Of a stretch of DNA of 64,000 nucleotides, positions 43,740 through 54,465 are shown piece by piece. The notes beneath the pieces were generated by a model. It was not told the DNA's origin. It searched no databases and worked only from the letters and a program-made list of their open reading frames with translations. The translations under genes and the position numbers were made by a program. The stretch covers positions 5,572,078 through 5,636,077 of the forward strand of contig CM042088.1 in assembly GCA_023512835.1 (NCBI GenBank), in the 5' to 3' direction. This stretch comes from Taxillus chinensis. Lineage: Eukaryota > Streptophyta > Magnoliopsida > Santalales > Loranthaceae. Position 1 is the first letter of the stretch; every line of letters starts with the position of its first letter.

Positions 43740-44124
43740 AAAAAAAAAAAAAAACCCCCAAAAAAAAACTACAAGTTCCAAGGTTGTCTCTTAGGAATGT
43801 TTGTATAAATATTCATAATTGTATATTTGTAAAAAATGAGCGCGCGTGTGAATTTGTAAGCAAAGATTAACCCTGTGTATGCACAAGTGTTTTTGAGAGA
43901 TAGAATTTGGCTAGTGTGTGAGTTCATTTGTAAACAGAGTGTAAGAGAGTCTTGCTTCTATTTTGTTGTATTTATCTTGTGATAATAAAACAAATATTTC
44001 CACTATCGAGTTATCTTCCGCAGTGATTTCATCACTTAACTAGATAAGTGTTTGTGTCTTAAGAGAAAGAAAAGAGTTTCGATAAGAGCCTATTCACCCC
44101 CCTCTAGGCTCCAAGGGACCATCA
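43056..44124 (+). repeat. Element B 3' LTR with corrupted centre
   Basis: The first about 380 bp and the last about 355 bp match the 5' LTR closely. About 660 bp of the middle, including most of the motif cluster, is replaced by scrambled sequence (43440-43506) and a homopolymer block (43507-43768). The end ACCATCA at 44124 and the TSD are intact. Confidence 0.8.
43507..43768. other. Poly-C/poly-A homopolymer block (probable assembly artefact)
   Basis: Runs of C up to about 48 and of A up to about 24, with hardly any other bases. It ends abruptly at CTACAAGTTCC, where normal LTR sequence resumes. No biological repeat of this kind occurs in the sister LTR. It looks like low-quality consensus across the repeat. 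The glycine-rich minus-strand frame through it is not a gene. Confidence 0.75.
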
Positions 44125-44714
44125 GCTTCCTTATTCCGCATGTAAGTTCCTTACTCCGTATGTAAGTTCCTTACTCCGTATGAGTGAGTGGCCCGGATTC
44201 CTTACTCCGCATCTAATTTCCTTACTCCGTGTCTAATTTCCTTACTCCGTGCGAATAAAGACTCGGGTCCTTATTCCGCATCAATATTTCCTTACTCCGT
44301 ATCTATGAAAGACTCGGATCCCTTACTCCGTGTCTTCTTTAGTTCGCTTGAGGGGAAGACTTAACCTTTTACTTCGTGCGACCTTGTAGACCAAGACTCT
44401 TACTCTGCATCAGTTTGACTTAGTCCGTTTAAGGCACTAAGAACATATTCCGCAATCCGTAGCTTTTAAGTTCTTAGTCCGCACAAATGTTTCTTATTCC
44501 GTATGTATTGGTGACTTGGTTATTTACCAAGTGTTTGATGATACTCACTCTTGTCCGGATCAAGATTATGTATCCTGTCCTTAGCTTTGCTCTCACGAGT
44601 GTATCTCCGGATTAATAACATATCTTCTGCAACGATCAAAGAAACACAAAAGATCTCAGATCAAATTACATAAGGCTTTATCAGCATTATCCAAATTATG
44701 GGCTTGATCCAACA
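44125..44714 (-). repeat. Element C 5' LTR, right segment
   Basis: Continues the C LTR after element B, carries the TCCTTACTCCG cluster (44125-44480) and ends CTTGATCCAACA at 44714. Element D gag sequence resumes at the next base. Confidence 0.85.
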
Positions 44715-45711
44715 CTAATAATTACTCAAATGTACAAAGATATGGAAAGTCAGAATAAACGTCTTGAGTTTACTGTTGCTAGACTTGAAAAAGACATAGC
44801 TGACTTCAGAGGTAAAGAAGCTTGGTATCATGACTTAAGAAAGAAAATCATTTGCTAAATACCAACCTAACTGGCCTGAAAGTTTTTTTAAAAAGACTTG
44901 AGAATGAACTTGAAAAGGAAAAGGAAATAAATCGTAAGTGGCTAAAATTTGGGGAAATAGCTTCTACATTTAAGACTGATCCGGATGACATCTGAGTTAA
45001 ACCTAGCCTTGGTTCCGAACCATCAACCTCCACATAAGCTACTGAGTGTCCACCAGATTTCGTTCCGAAACTAACCAACCTATATCCTATTAGTACATCT
45101 AAACCGTTGGATGGTTTCATTTCAGGTGGCACCATAGTCTATGATTATGGAAGTGAGGCTGTTACTGCTATTCCCGAAGTAGTAGTACCCGTACCTAACG
45201 ATGAAGGGAAGGCTGCTACAGTTAAAGCCGAAACTGTAGCATCCAGGAAGAAAGAAAAGGCTAAGGCTAACGCATCTAGGGCCAAGAGCGCGTTACCCAA
45301 TCGCAAAGGATTAGGCCATAAGGAACAGAGTAGAAAACCTATAAAACCTAAGAAACTTATATCCCCTGTTTTTGCTCCGCATCATAGTGTCTGTTCCATA
45401 TGTAGAGAAATAGGTCATTATCACTATGAATGTTGGAGTTTATCTGATAATTGGGTTTGTAATCAAGTTCGTATTAATAAAGATCAGTTCATCAAAAAGG
45501 GTTCTTCGAGCAAATCTAAATCTAAATCTCAAAGGAGTGTCTCTCCCCTCCCAAGAAAACCCAAATAAAAGAAGTAACTGACACTAACAAAGTAAAGTCA
45601 ACTTGGAAAGCTAAAATTCCTAACAAAGTTAAATCCGGAACTGTTGACACTATTGTTGTTTCTCCTAACCGCCCAAAACAAGTTTGGGCACCAAAAGTGT
45701 AAACTATTGTC
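44715..45711 (+). pseudogene. Element D gag, C-terminal part
   Basis: Resumes at the equivalent of IITQMYKDMES in B, continues through a coiled segment (44740-44960) and the GGTIVYD segment. The frame 45107-45568 is Lys/Ser-rich with a complete zinc knuckle CSICREIGHYHYEC and ends in PRKPK. About 136 bp of gag between this and 21574 is missing. Stops occur near 44865 and 44995. Confidence 0.75.
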
Positions 45712-46250
45712 TTGCAGGAGCATCTCTGGAATGCATTGCTGGATCACTTGAAGTTAAAGATCAATCAAAGCAAGTGGATCCTTGATAGTGAATGCTCCGG
45801 ATATATAACGGGTGATCAGTCTCTGCTTGTTAATGTTACCAACAAACGCGGCTCATCCGTATCATATGGGGACAACAACAAAGGTAAGACTATGCGGTAT
45901 GGCACTTTAACCAACGAGTGTGTATCAATCACTAAAGTTGCACTAGTCGAAGGTTTGAAGCATAATCTGCTGAGTGTCAATAATTTATGTGACAAAGGGT
46001 TTATTATTTCCTTTATGTCCAACATCTGCACAGTTAGGGAAAACTTATTTGGAGATGTTAAGTTATCCGAATTAAGAGATGGGGACATATACTCAGTGAT
46101 CCTAAGAAATAATTCTTCTGACCAGGTACGATTCCTCACTAAAGCATCATATGAAGAAAGTTGGCTATGGCACAAGTGTTGCGCACATTTAAATTTTAAA
46201 ACTTTGTCTAAATTAGCGTCGCTTGACTTAGTAAATGTCCACTGCATGCT
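45712..46250 (+). pseudogene. Element D aspartic protease and integrase zinc region
   Basis: WILDSECSGYITGD shows the active-site Gly of DSG changed to Glu, which should inactivate the retropepsin. VALVEGLKHNLLSVNNLCDKG and the WHKCCAHLNF zinc-domain start are present. At LASLDLVN the sequence jumps to VSTACY, so about 520 bp that hold the integrase catalytic core in B are deleted. Confidence 0.8.
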
Positions 46251-47100
46251 ACATTCAGAACAGAACTCTTATTAATAAGGTTACCATGAAAACACCCTAT
46301 GAAATGTGGAGAGGCAGAAAGCCATCAATCTCTCATTTCAAAGCATTTGGGTGTGCTTGCTACATGTTAAACAACGGCAAAGAGGCCCAGAGTAAATTTG
46401 AGCCAAAATCCAATGATGGAATTTTTGTCGGATATTCTTTACACAGCAAGGCTTATTGTATTTTCAACAGAAAACGTCTAACAGTTGAAGAATTTATCCA
46501 TGTTGATTTTGATGAATCTAATCTTGACTGGTCGAGTGTAGGATCTTCAAATTCAATTGCGCAGGATCATACGGACAATACGATTGATTATTCTTAGTTC
46601 AGACATGTCCCTGCTGCAACTCCTGATGAATCACCTAATACCGGTGAAGCAACAAGAAATGCTACTGATGATGCTTCAGAAGACTCGGACTCAGGACTTC
46701 CACATAACTCCGCACAAATTGTTACGGATATTCATAACACCGGAGAACCTTCAAGTCCGTCTGGACCAGTTAATATTGAAGGTCACAGTGCCGAAGAACC
46801 TCCAAGTTCTTCCGAAACTATTCATCATACAGATACAACTGATCCAAAAGAAGCTCAACCAGCCGATGTACAAGATCCACCCGATCTGGCAGAGCTTCAA
46901 ATCATTAACTACTCATCGCCACTTGCGCATAACTACAGGTGGACTCGAAACCACCCATCAAATCAAGTGATTGGTGATCTTGCTATTGGAGTAAGAACGC
47001 GGGCAGCCACTTCCAATTTGTGCCTCTACTCGTGTTTTCTGTCACAGATAGAGCCAAAGGTGGTGGATAAAGCCCTTCAGGACTCAAACTAGATAGATGC
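46235..47100 (+). pseudogene. Element D integrase C-terminal region and linker
   Basis: Frame 46235-46597 carries [18 protein letters not shown] and [13 protein letters not shown], the integrase C-terminal region. A stop follows within the variable acidic linker. The linker continues in the other frames to [21 protein letters not shown] and a TAG near 47091. No catalytic core is present, so D could not supply integrase. Confidence 0.75.
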
Positions 47101-47101
47101 T

Positions 47102-48155
47102 ATGCAAGAAGAGCTCAATCAGTTCAAGAGAAATGATGTGTGGACTTTAATACCAAGGCTAAGGTCGCAACAAGTCATTGGAGTTAAATGGGTGTTCCGA
47201 AACAAATTAGATACTGATGGAATAGTAATCCGAAACAAAGCACGACTGGTAGCCAAAGGATATCGTCAAGAAGAAGGCATTGATTATGATGAAACCTTTG
47301 CTCCAGTAGCTAGACTTAAGGCGATCCGAATGTTCCTGGCGTATGTTTCATATGAAAACTTCATAATTTATCAAATGGACGTCAAGAGCACCTTTCTTAA
47401 TGGAGATCTTCAAGAGGAAGTTTATGTTGAATAACCTCCAGGCTTCGTTGAACACAAGGCTGAACATATGGTATATAAACTTCGAAAAGCCTTGTACGGA
47501 TTGAAGAAAGCTCCAAGAGCCTGGTATAACACATTATCAGAATTTTTGCTTGAACATAATTTCAGAAAAGGGAAGATAGAAACCACACTATTTCTACGGA
47601 AAGAGAAAAATCATTCTCTAATTGTACAAATCTACGTGGATGTCATCATTTTCAGATCATCAAATCCGAAGCTTTGTAAAGAGTTTGCGAAGTTGATGAC
47701 TGGCAAATTTGAAATGAGTATGATGGGAGAATTAACGTACTTCCTTGGAATAGAGGTTAAACAAATGAAGGATGGAATCTTCATCAACCAAGCCAAGTAC
47801 ACACAGGACTTAATCAAGAATTTCAGTATGGAAAACTCATCTTCCATGAAGACTCCCATGCTAGTCAGTGCAAAGTTAAATCCTAATACAGACGAAAAAT
47901 TAGTAAATGTGACTGATTACAGAGGCATGATTGGATCATTGTTGTACCTTACAGCAAGTTACAACTTGCATTTGTGCAAGATATCAGGCGAATCCCAAAG
48001 AGTCACACATGCTTCATGTAAAACGGATATTGCGGTATCTCAAAGGGACAGTAAATTTGGGACTCTGGTATCCAAAGGAGTCCAACTTCTCTTTATCCGG
48101 ATATTCAGATGCTGATTTTGCTGGGTGTCACATTGACAGAAAGAGCACTAGCGGT
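47102..48155 (+). pseudogene. Element D reverse transcriptase and RNase H start
   Basis: RT motifs [39 protein letters not shown] are followed by a TAA after VYVE (47432-47434). Homology resumes with YGLKKAPRAWYNTL and IYVDVIIFRSS, where the second Asp of YVDD is Val: a lost catalytic residue. Unlike B and C there is no frameshift before this motif. A short deletion near 47960 shifts the frame. The RNase H begins with GYSDADFAGCHIDRKSTSG and is cut at 48155. Confidence 0.8.
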
Positions 48156-49669
48156 TGACACGCAAATTGCAGTGTTACTACAAGTATACAGATCAAGTAA
48201 TATAGAGTAGTAAAATACCCCTAAAATTATCGTTCCACAAAAAATAGATAAAAAAATAGGGACATAAGCACCAGGCAAAACTTAAGCTTATTTATCTAGA
48301 AAAATCAAGTCTTTGGAAATTAATCAATTGAATTTAAATGAAATTAAGCTGAACTAAAATAACATGCACAATTTCAAGGTAAAACTTCAAATTAAAGAAT
48401 TCCAAGGGTTTGATTTCACCAACCTTTCACATGTTGAATTATCAATCGAGTTGCTATTCTTGTGATTTTAATTTAATGGTTATCACTTACTCTCTTCCAC
48501 TTGGTCCATGAGAAGAGAATTAATACATATCTTAAATCCATTTGGTCCATGTAAATTAAGATTTACCAATAAAGTGATATCAACCAATCGAAATCAATAC
48601 AAGTTTGGTCCATTTTGCAAGTTTCAATCTAAAATACCAGAATCCACCTTAGACTAAGGCTAATATAAAATTGATTCATGTATAAAATCAATACAATCAA
48701 AACATGGTATTTTAATCAAAAATTAAATCCAAGAATCTCACAACTCAACATCCAACACAACGTGATCAAAGGGGCTACATCTCTCCCCCAGAAAAGAGAA
48801 TTTAGCCAGACATAATAAAATAGAGAATTACATAAACCAAAACCAACATATTAGAAAAAATAGAAGAAATAAGTCTCTGAGCTCCACTATCTTCCAAACT
48901 GGAGGAACAATCTTCAAATATACCCCAAGACACCTCTCTCCACGTTTTTCCACCCCTTCTGCTGTCTGCCTCCTCCTCTATTTATAGATATCCACCAAAG
49001 TAACCCTAAGCCGTCATTACATGTGAAATCCCCTTTTTGGCCTTCATTAAAAATTTCCAAGTCAAACTTAAGATAAATAGTGTTATTCTTGGAGCAGAAT
49101 AGAGTGCACGTGCCCAAGGATTTTCCAATAATAAACACTTATTTCTGGACACGTGCAAGAATAAAAGATGTTTGAAATATTATTTTCTTCTGCTTCTCAT
49201 GAGCACGTGTCCACAAATACACCAACACTGGACACGTGCGTAGGACTTTTCCAACTGTGCAATGCCAAAGTTGCCTCAAATATCAGTGTCTTCATGAATA
49301 CCCTTGAACGTGTCCAACCTCATCACGTGCAATGGAATTAGTCCACACGTGCAAGACCAAAGTTGCAAGTAATGTCTTTTTCTTCATGAGTGGAGTTGCA
49401 CGTATCCAACATCACCACATACACTGGACACGTGCACACTGGAACGCTTCATGCTTGCTCTCTAACATATTTTGGTACCTTGCTCATCCTTGCTTTGCAT
49501 TCTTCAGCTCCCTTGTCCTAGATAAACCTACAAAACAAAGCAAAACACACAAAACCAAACAAGCATAATATCTCCTAAAATAATACTAAAACTCACATTC
49601 GAGTACAAAAAGACATGCAAACTGGGAGATAAAACATACATCAATATAAGACATAAATTCCACATGTCA
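48156..49669. mobile_element. 1.5-kb TG...CA insertion (solo LTR or similar)
   Basis: 1514 bp beginning TGACACGCAAATTGC and ending CACATGTCA. It splits the D RNase H between RKSTSG and CQFLGN. Flanking pentamers GCGGT and GTAGT could be a diverged target-site duplication (both one transition from GTGGT, the sequence in copy C). The start region ('acaagtatacagatcaagtaatata...aaattatcgttccaca') resembles Athila-type Gypsy LTR starts as I remember them. No coding region. The right half holds several ACACGTGCA repeats. Confidence 0.6.
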
Positions 49670-50083
49670 GTAGTACTTGTCAGTTCCTTGGAAACAGATT
49701 GATCTCATGGTTCAGTAAGAAGCAGAATTCCGTATCAACCTCTACTGTTGAGGCGGAATATATAGTTGCTGGGAGTTGCTGCGCACAGCTCCTCTGGATG
49801 CAAAGTCAACTTACTGACTATAGTTTCAGCATGACATCTGTTCCATTATACTGCGATAACACCAGTGTGATTGCTATCAGCAACAACCATGTTATGCACC
49901 TGAAAACAAAACACATTGAAGTCAGGTATCACTTCATCCGCGATCATGTTCTAAAAAAAACATATATTACTTGAACATGTAGCTATGGATGATCAACTCG
50001 CAAACATACTCACCAAGCTCCTACCTGATGCAAGATTTTCTGAATTTCTCTTAAAATTAGGTATGTTCGACCTTACTGCATAG
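49670..50083 (+). pseudogene. Element D RNase H, C-terminal part
   Basis: Continues at FLGNRLISWFSKKQNSVSTSTVEAEY, then LLWMQSQLTDYSFSM, VPLYCDNTSVI and KTKHIEVRYHFIRDH. An extra base in a run of A near 49960 causes a frameshift before the DDQLANILTKLLPDARF tail. TAG at 50081-50083 corresponds to the pol terminus in C. Confidence 0.8.
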
Positions 50084-51758
50084 TTCCTTAGTTATTTATC
50101 CAACAATATTTCTTTCAGGACATGCATTGTGATTCGTAGTGAGCGTTAGACACTTACTGTACTTCATGTTGATCATGCGTACTACTGATTTGTATCCTGT
50201 TTTGATAATTTACTCATATCTTCTTATGGGAGGATGCTTATATTTCCTGGCTGAAGTCGTTCAACTGACATAATTAACATCATATGAGTACACTCTTCTT
50301 AGGATCTCATGATTCATATTTTCATTTCTCACCTCATGACCAATGCTGTCTCATACTAATTACACTATTAACATGTCAGGTTGAAGAAATGAAATGGGTT
50401 AGCTCGGATTGCTGGTGGATGAAATCACAGTGGCAGTCTGATCAGCTTTTGAAGTGGAGTTACCTAAAGGATAGACAGCACTATTCTCATAATCTAAATA
50501 ATTTAGCTGGAAATGTCTATCGAGAGGATTGCAAGATCTAACTGAGATAAAATGCTTATTCATTACCCTAGTAATACCCCCTCTTATATGTCTCGTGACC
50601 TCTTTCCTGGCTATCTATCTGAGGGGGAGTTCATCACTGAGAGGCTTGCATGATCTATGGGGGAGCAAAAGTTTTATCTATTATTTCAGTAATAACCCCC
50701 TAATATGTCTCAGATGCTCCTCCCTCTAACTTCTCACTTTCGGATCTGACTGAACATGCTTTGTTGAATCAGATTTGTGGCATGCTTGGATGTTTTTATT
50801 TCTTCAACTGTGTATCTTAATCGGATAATCAATTGATTGCATCTAGCATGTGTTCTTTCTTCCATTCTCACTCATGAATCTTAATTAGAGTAACTCATAT
50901 ACAGTTCATTTATCTTGGCTACGATGTTCAATATGACGGTTTCACTATGTTGACCAATGTGAACTTATGTGTTTCTAATCTGACATATGCTTATTTTTCA
51001 GTAACTTTGATTCAGTCATTTGTTTTGTATGTGTCTAGCATTCATTTTCAATGCATGAGTTCTGCTTTTTCATTAGTTCGGATTATGCTAATTTTCCATA
51101 TCTGTTTACATCCATACTAATCCCAACCTGTAAAAGCTCTGTGTTCCTTTTAGTTTATCTTTATGCAGCTACAGGTTCTGATTTACTTTGCCTTCTCACC
51201 GAAATAATCTTGTCTAAAGTCTCGAATATGAAGTGTTGTGGTATTTCGTCCTTCTTCGACTTTAAGACAGCAAAGGAATCATTTTCTCTCTTACCACACT
51301 CTATTTCTATGGACACACTCTATTGTTTATCCGGATATTCTTCTATGGACTATTTTACATCCGGATGATCATCGGTTCATTTCCTTCGGACTCTTGAAAC
51401 ACTCAAGTCTCATCACGTGTTTTTGAGGAGGAATAATGATGGTCTATTTAAAATGCAAATCTCGAGACAAGCAATTTCCAAAAGAAGGCATATATCTGTC
51501 ATAAATACTTGATTATGCGTCCTCCACATTACTTTTAATTTCGGAGGTGCTCAAGTATCAAAATAAATGACATCAGCTTGCTAGGCAGATCACTATTCAT
51601 CTCGCTTAATCCCTAGATCCGCTGGCTACCACGGACTTGGTCTTATATATACTGGATTTTCTCACGCAGCGCGAGTTTACATCTCCACATCCTTAAATCC
51701 TCGTCACTCTTCCAATCTACAAGACCTACCTTCCTTGTCCCTCTACCTCTTAATTGAA
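50084..51758 (+). other. Element D spacer between RNase H and ORF2
   Basis: 1.7 kb with no coding potential, AT-rich and collinear with the C spacer. It contains the GGGGGAG / AATACCCC pairs at 50570-50710, in the arrangement seen in C. A TATA-like box lies 110 bp before the ORF2 ATG. Confidence 0.55.
51639..51655 (+). promoter_or_regulatory. Candidate TATA box upstream of element D ORF2
   Basis: GGTCTTATATATACTGG, about 110 bp before ATG 51759, matches C at 16 of 17 positions and at the same spacing. It may drive a separate ORF2 transcript. Confidence 0.45.
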
Positions 51759-54367
51759 ATGGCACTCAAGACTTCTCTTTCTGGCGTTAATCTCGTCCAT
51801 CTGGTCGATTGGCCTACTATTCGCAATCCTCCGGCATGGTTCCTAGACCTATGCCCACTCCTGGAAGCTTCCCACATTCTGAACCTGGTCACCAATCCTA
51901 TTGATCTCCTAATCGACGACATCTTTGAGTTCTACCGGTGAGTCCGTTGTACCACCGATTCCATCCTCTCCAACGTCCAGGGTGAATCGATTGTCATCAC
52001 CCCCGTCTTCCTCTGTGCTACTCTCAACTTACACCTAGGTGAACCTCAGCGCCCAGAGCCCGAATCAATGGCAGCTTCCATGGGCTGCACATACAAAGGG
52101 GAAGGAATACAAGGTGAAGTCCTTCCAAGGTCGCTACCGGTGTATGGCGACCATACTAAGCCGATGTCTACTGGCTCGTACCACCGCTTTGGACTTCGTT
52201 CCGTACGACCTTCTCTTAGCCATGTACGGAGTCTTCGAAAGACTCCTGATGGGAACATTCCTGTTCCAATTGCTAAAGAACAGCCCCAAGAACCAATCTT
52301 TCGGGCGGATTCTCAGCATAGTCTTCCGATATCTGTGTCCGTCTCATTTTAATGGAACTGGCACTATCCCTTTTCCGAAGGCTTACTATCTTCACCACCT
52401 TACGCCTGATGGGAACATGACGGCCTGTCGACCCTCTGCTGCCCTCCGCCTCCTTCCTGCTTCAGAACAACAAGGCAGTTCAGTTGGTGACCCCGCCGAC
52501 AGCCATGCCCACAAAGTCATCTCGGCCCACCAATCCTCCCGGATTCAGTCCGTAGTTGTGCCATCCATCTCCCGAGCCTCCCAGCACAGCATTCGTGCCG
52601 ACCCATCCGAGGAAGTGGGACCCTCTTAGCCAAGTCCTCATCCGGCTAATTCTCCAGCGCATTCTCCCGCTGATGTCCCCGCACCCGACTCACCCGTTGT
52701 TGCTACCGCGGTTGATGCTGCCGTTGCTACGGCGATGGACGATGTCCCGTCCTATCCTCCGAAAGCTCCTTTACCCCCCTACCTCAACCTCATGACTATC
52801 TTGACCATCTCTTCGCCGAAACCTTAACGGACCTATGGTTCCGTTTTACCCTCGCCTGTACTGCCTCTATCCCTGACAATGACATCAAGGTGTTTTATGC
52901 CAAACACACCCACTCCCCGGAGGATATGATCGTCTGGAACCTGGACCACGGCTTCCTTATGTCGGCCCACATTCCGGATGTTCCCTTTGTTGTTACCTCC
53001 GTCCCGGCCCATGACACATGAGTTCCTTCTCCTGCTGAGGCCCGACCTGCCTTACTCGCCACAACCATCCCCGTAGTTGATCTCTCTGGTCAAAGTAGAT
53101 CTGCTGCTCCGGATGCCTCCACTGCTCTGGATGCCCCTTCTATTACTCTTGCTACTGACGTACCCTCCACTCCTGCTGACTCCTCTGCCCAGCGCACTCC
53201 TACACCTATTCCTTCGAGGGAGTCCTCTAAAGCCTCGAAGTTAGCGCTTGGATGTGCCTCATTTGGGATGGTTCACTCCGATGTTGTGCTCTCCATTCAG
53301 CTGGACCGCCACGCCCAAGCCCAGAGCGCTCAAATTTCTGCCATCGCCGCCAAGGTTGATGCTCTAGGCGCCCAACTCCTCTCCGCCCTGACCGACTTTT
53401 CTACTTCCATCGAGCAAACGATGGATCTTATGGCCTCGTCCGTCCATTCCCTGTCTACATCTTTCGCGGACTTGGCGCACACAATGGCTCGTCCTCCTAC
53501 TGCTCCTCGCCAATCTACCAAAACGGGAGAGAACGATCCTCCTGCACCTTACTCAGTTCATGCTAAGAAACGTCCTGCATCTTCACTACATCCACTTCTA
53601 GGAGTCACCATTCCCAAACGCATCTGTTTCTCTCAGCCTAGCTCCTCTAGTGCAGCTCCTCCTTCCACCTCTCCATCAGCAGCTGACACCTTCCTCCCAT
53701 CATACGTGGATCGTGATCCACTTGATACGGATGGAAGTGTTTTTCTAGAAATGTCTAAGTATGCCACATCCACTGCTGAGAGAAGATGCTTATCTGATTT
53801 ATACTCCTTCTCCCCTAAAGACATTCAGACGATGTGTTCTGAGAAGGGCCTTTTTAGCACAGAAGACATCAAAAGCTTCTCTCGAGCAGTTAAGATGGTG
53901 ATGAGGCTGTTTCCGTCCTTATACAAGGATGGACACTTGTTTGACATCGTGCCTTGTTGGTTTGAAGGTTATCTTCCAGAAGTATCCTTTATCTGAACCT
54001 TCATCAACGGAACTGCTGAGGACAGCAAACCCTGGAAGAATCTTTCAACTGTCCTCATTCCATACCGGATTTTGACGCCACACTTCATGCTGGTGCCTTC
54101 ATGATCCACTCCAAGCAGTTGATCTTGATTGATTCTCATCAGGTTGTGGATAACAACATTCGAAAGAATCAATGGGAACTTCTGCGTCTGTGTTTGACTG
54201 AAGCAATGAAGCAATCCAGACTGTATGAAGAAATGGGCTTGACTCCCATGGCTCAAAATGAAAAGCTGACGGAGAAAGCAGCAACGTTGATCTTTAAGTA
54301 TAGTAAGCCTTATGTACCTTACAAAAATTTTTATATAAAGGTTGAATTGTACTTTGTTGTTGCTTAA
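51759..54367 (+). pseudogene. Element D ORF2 (N-domain, linker, coil, C48 remnant)
   Basis: ATG 51759 (MALKTSLSGVNLVHLVDW) sits in a good plant context (GAAATGGC). The N-domain aligns with C but has TGA near 51942 and several frameshifts. The Pro/Ala/Ser-rich linker spans about 52430-53250. Frame 53268-53996 has a heptad-rich stretch (SAQISAIAAKVDALGAQLL) lost in C and B, then the PKRICF patch and RLFPSLYKDGHLFDI. C48 His and Asp (ILIDSHQ) follow in shifted frames. The Gln-Cys segment is deleted between NEKLTEKAA and its B equivalent (about 165 bp), so no catalytic Cys remains. This copy shows the full domain order of the family. Confidence 0.7.
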
Positions 54368-54452
54368 TGGAAATGGAAGTTATTTCTATTTTGTATGCTA
54401 TCTTTTTGCGTTGCTTACCAGATCAGATTATAAAGGGTTTTGGCATATCCAT

Positions 54453-54465
54453 AATTGGGGGAGAT
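54453..54465 (+). promoter_or_regulatory. Element D polypurine tract
   Basis: AATTGGGGGAGAT immediately before the 3' LTR, unchanged despite the age of the element. Confidence 0.75.

Larger units (their letters stand above)
35284..44124 (+). mobile_element. Element B: Ty1/Copia (SIRE-like), youngest nested copy
   Basis: 8.8 kb with TGTTGGATC...ACCATCA LTRs, an intact PBS and polypurine tract, and a perfect GCTTC duplication. It contains gag, protease, integrase and RT. A deletion of about 4 kb relative to D removes RNase H, the spacer and the N-terminal half of ORF2, and joins RT to the C48 half. LTRs differ at about 5 of the first 245 positions, fewer than in C or D. The 3' LTR contains a homopolymer block that looks like a sequencing or assembly fault. 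Confidence 0.88.
21575..44714 (-). mobile_element. Element C: Ty1/Copia (SIRE-like), inserted in the D gag
   Basis: A minus-strand copy of the same family as D and B. The 3' LTR is at left (21575-22726, truncated), the internal region is 22727-34566, and the 5' LTR is at right (34567-35283 and 44125-44714, split by element B). It carries gag, protease, integrase, RT, RNase H, spacer and ORF2 with the C48 protease tail. It lies in the D gag; D sequence resumes at 44715. The left terminus (about 148 bp of LTR) and about 136 bp of adjoining D gag are missing, so no TSD survives. LTRs differ at about 9 of 260 compared positions. Confidence 0.85.

Noticed and set aside
43563..43781. Glycine-rich protein frame
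   Set aside because: It is the complement of a poly-C block that is probably an assembly artefact.
51759..54367. Envelope-like gene
   Set aside because: Position fits a SIRE env-like ORF, but no signal peptide, transmembrane segment or fusion peptide is visible and the C-terminus looks like a C48 protease.
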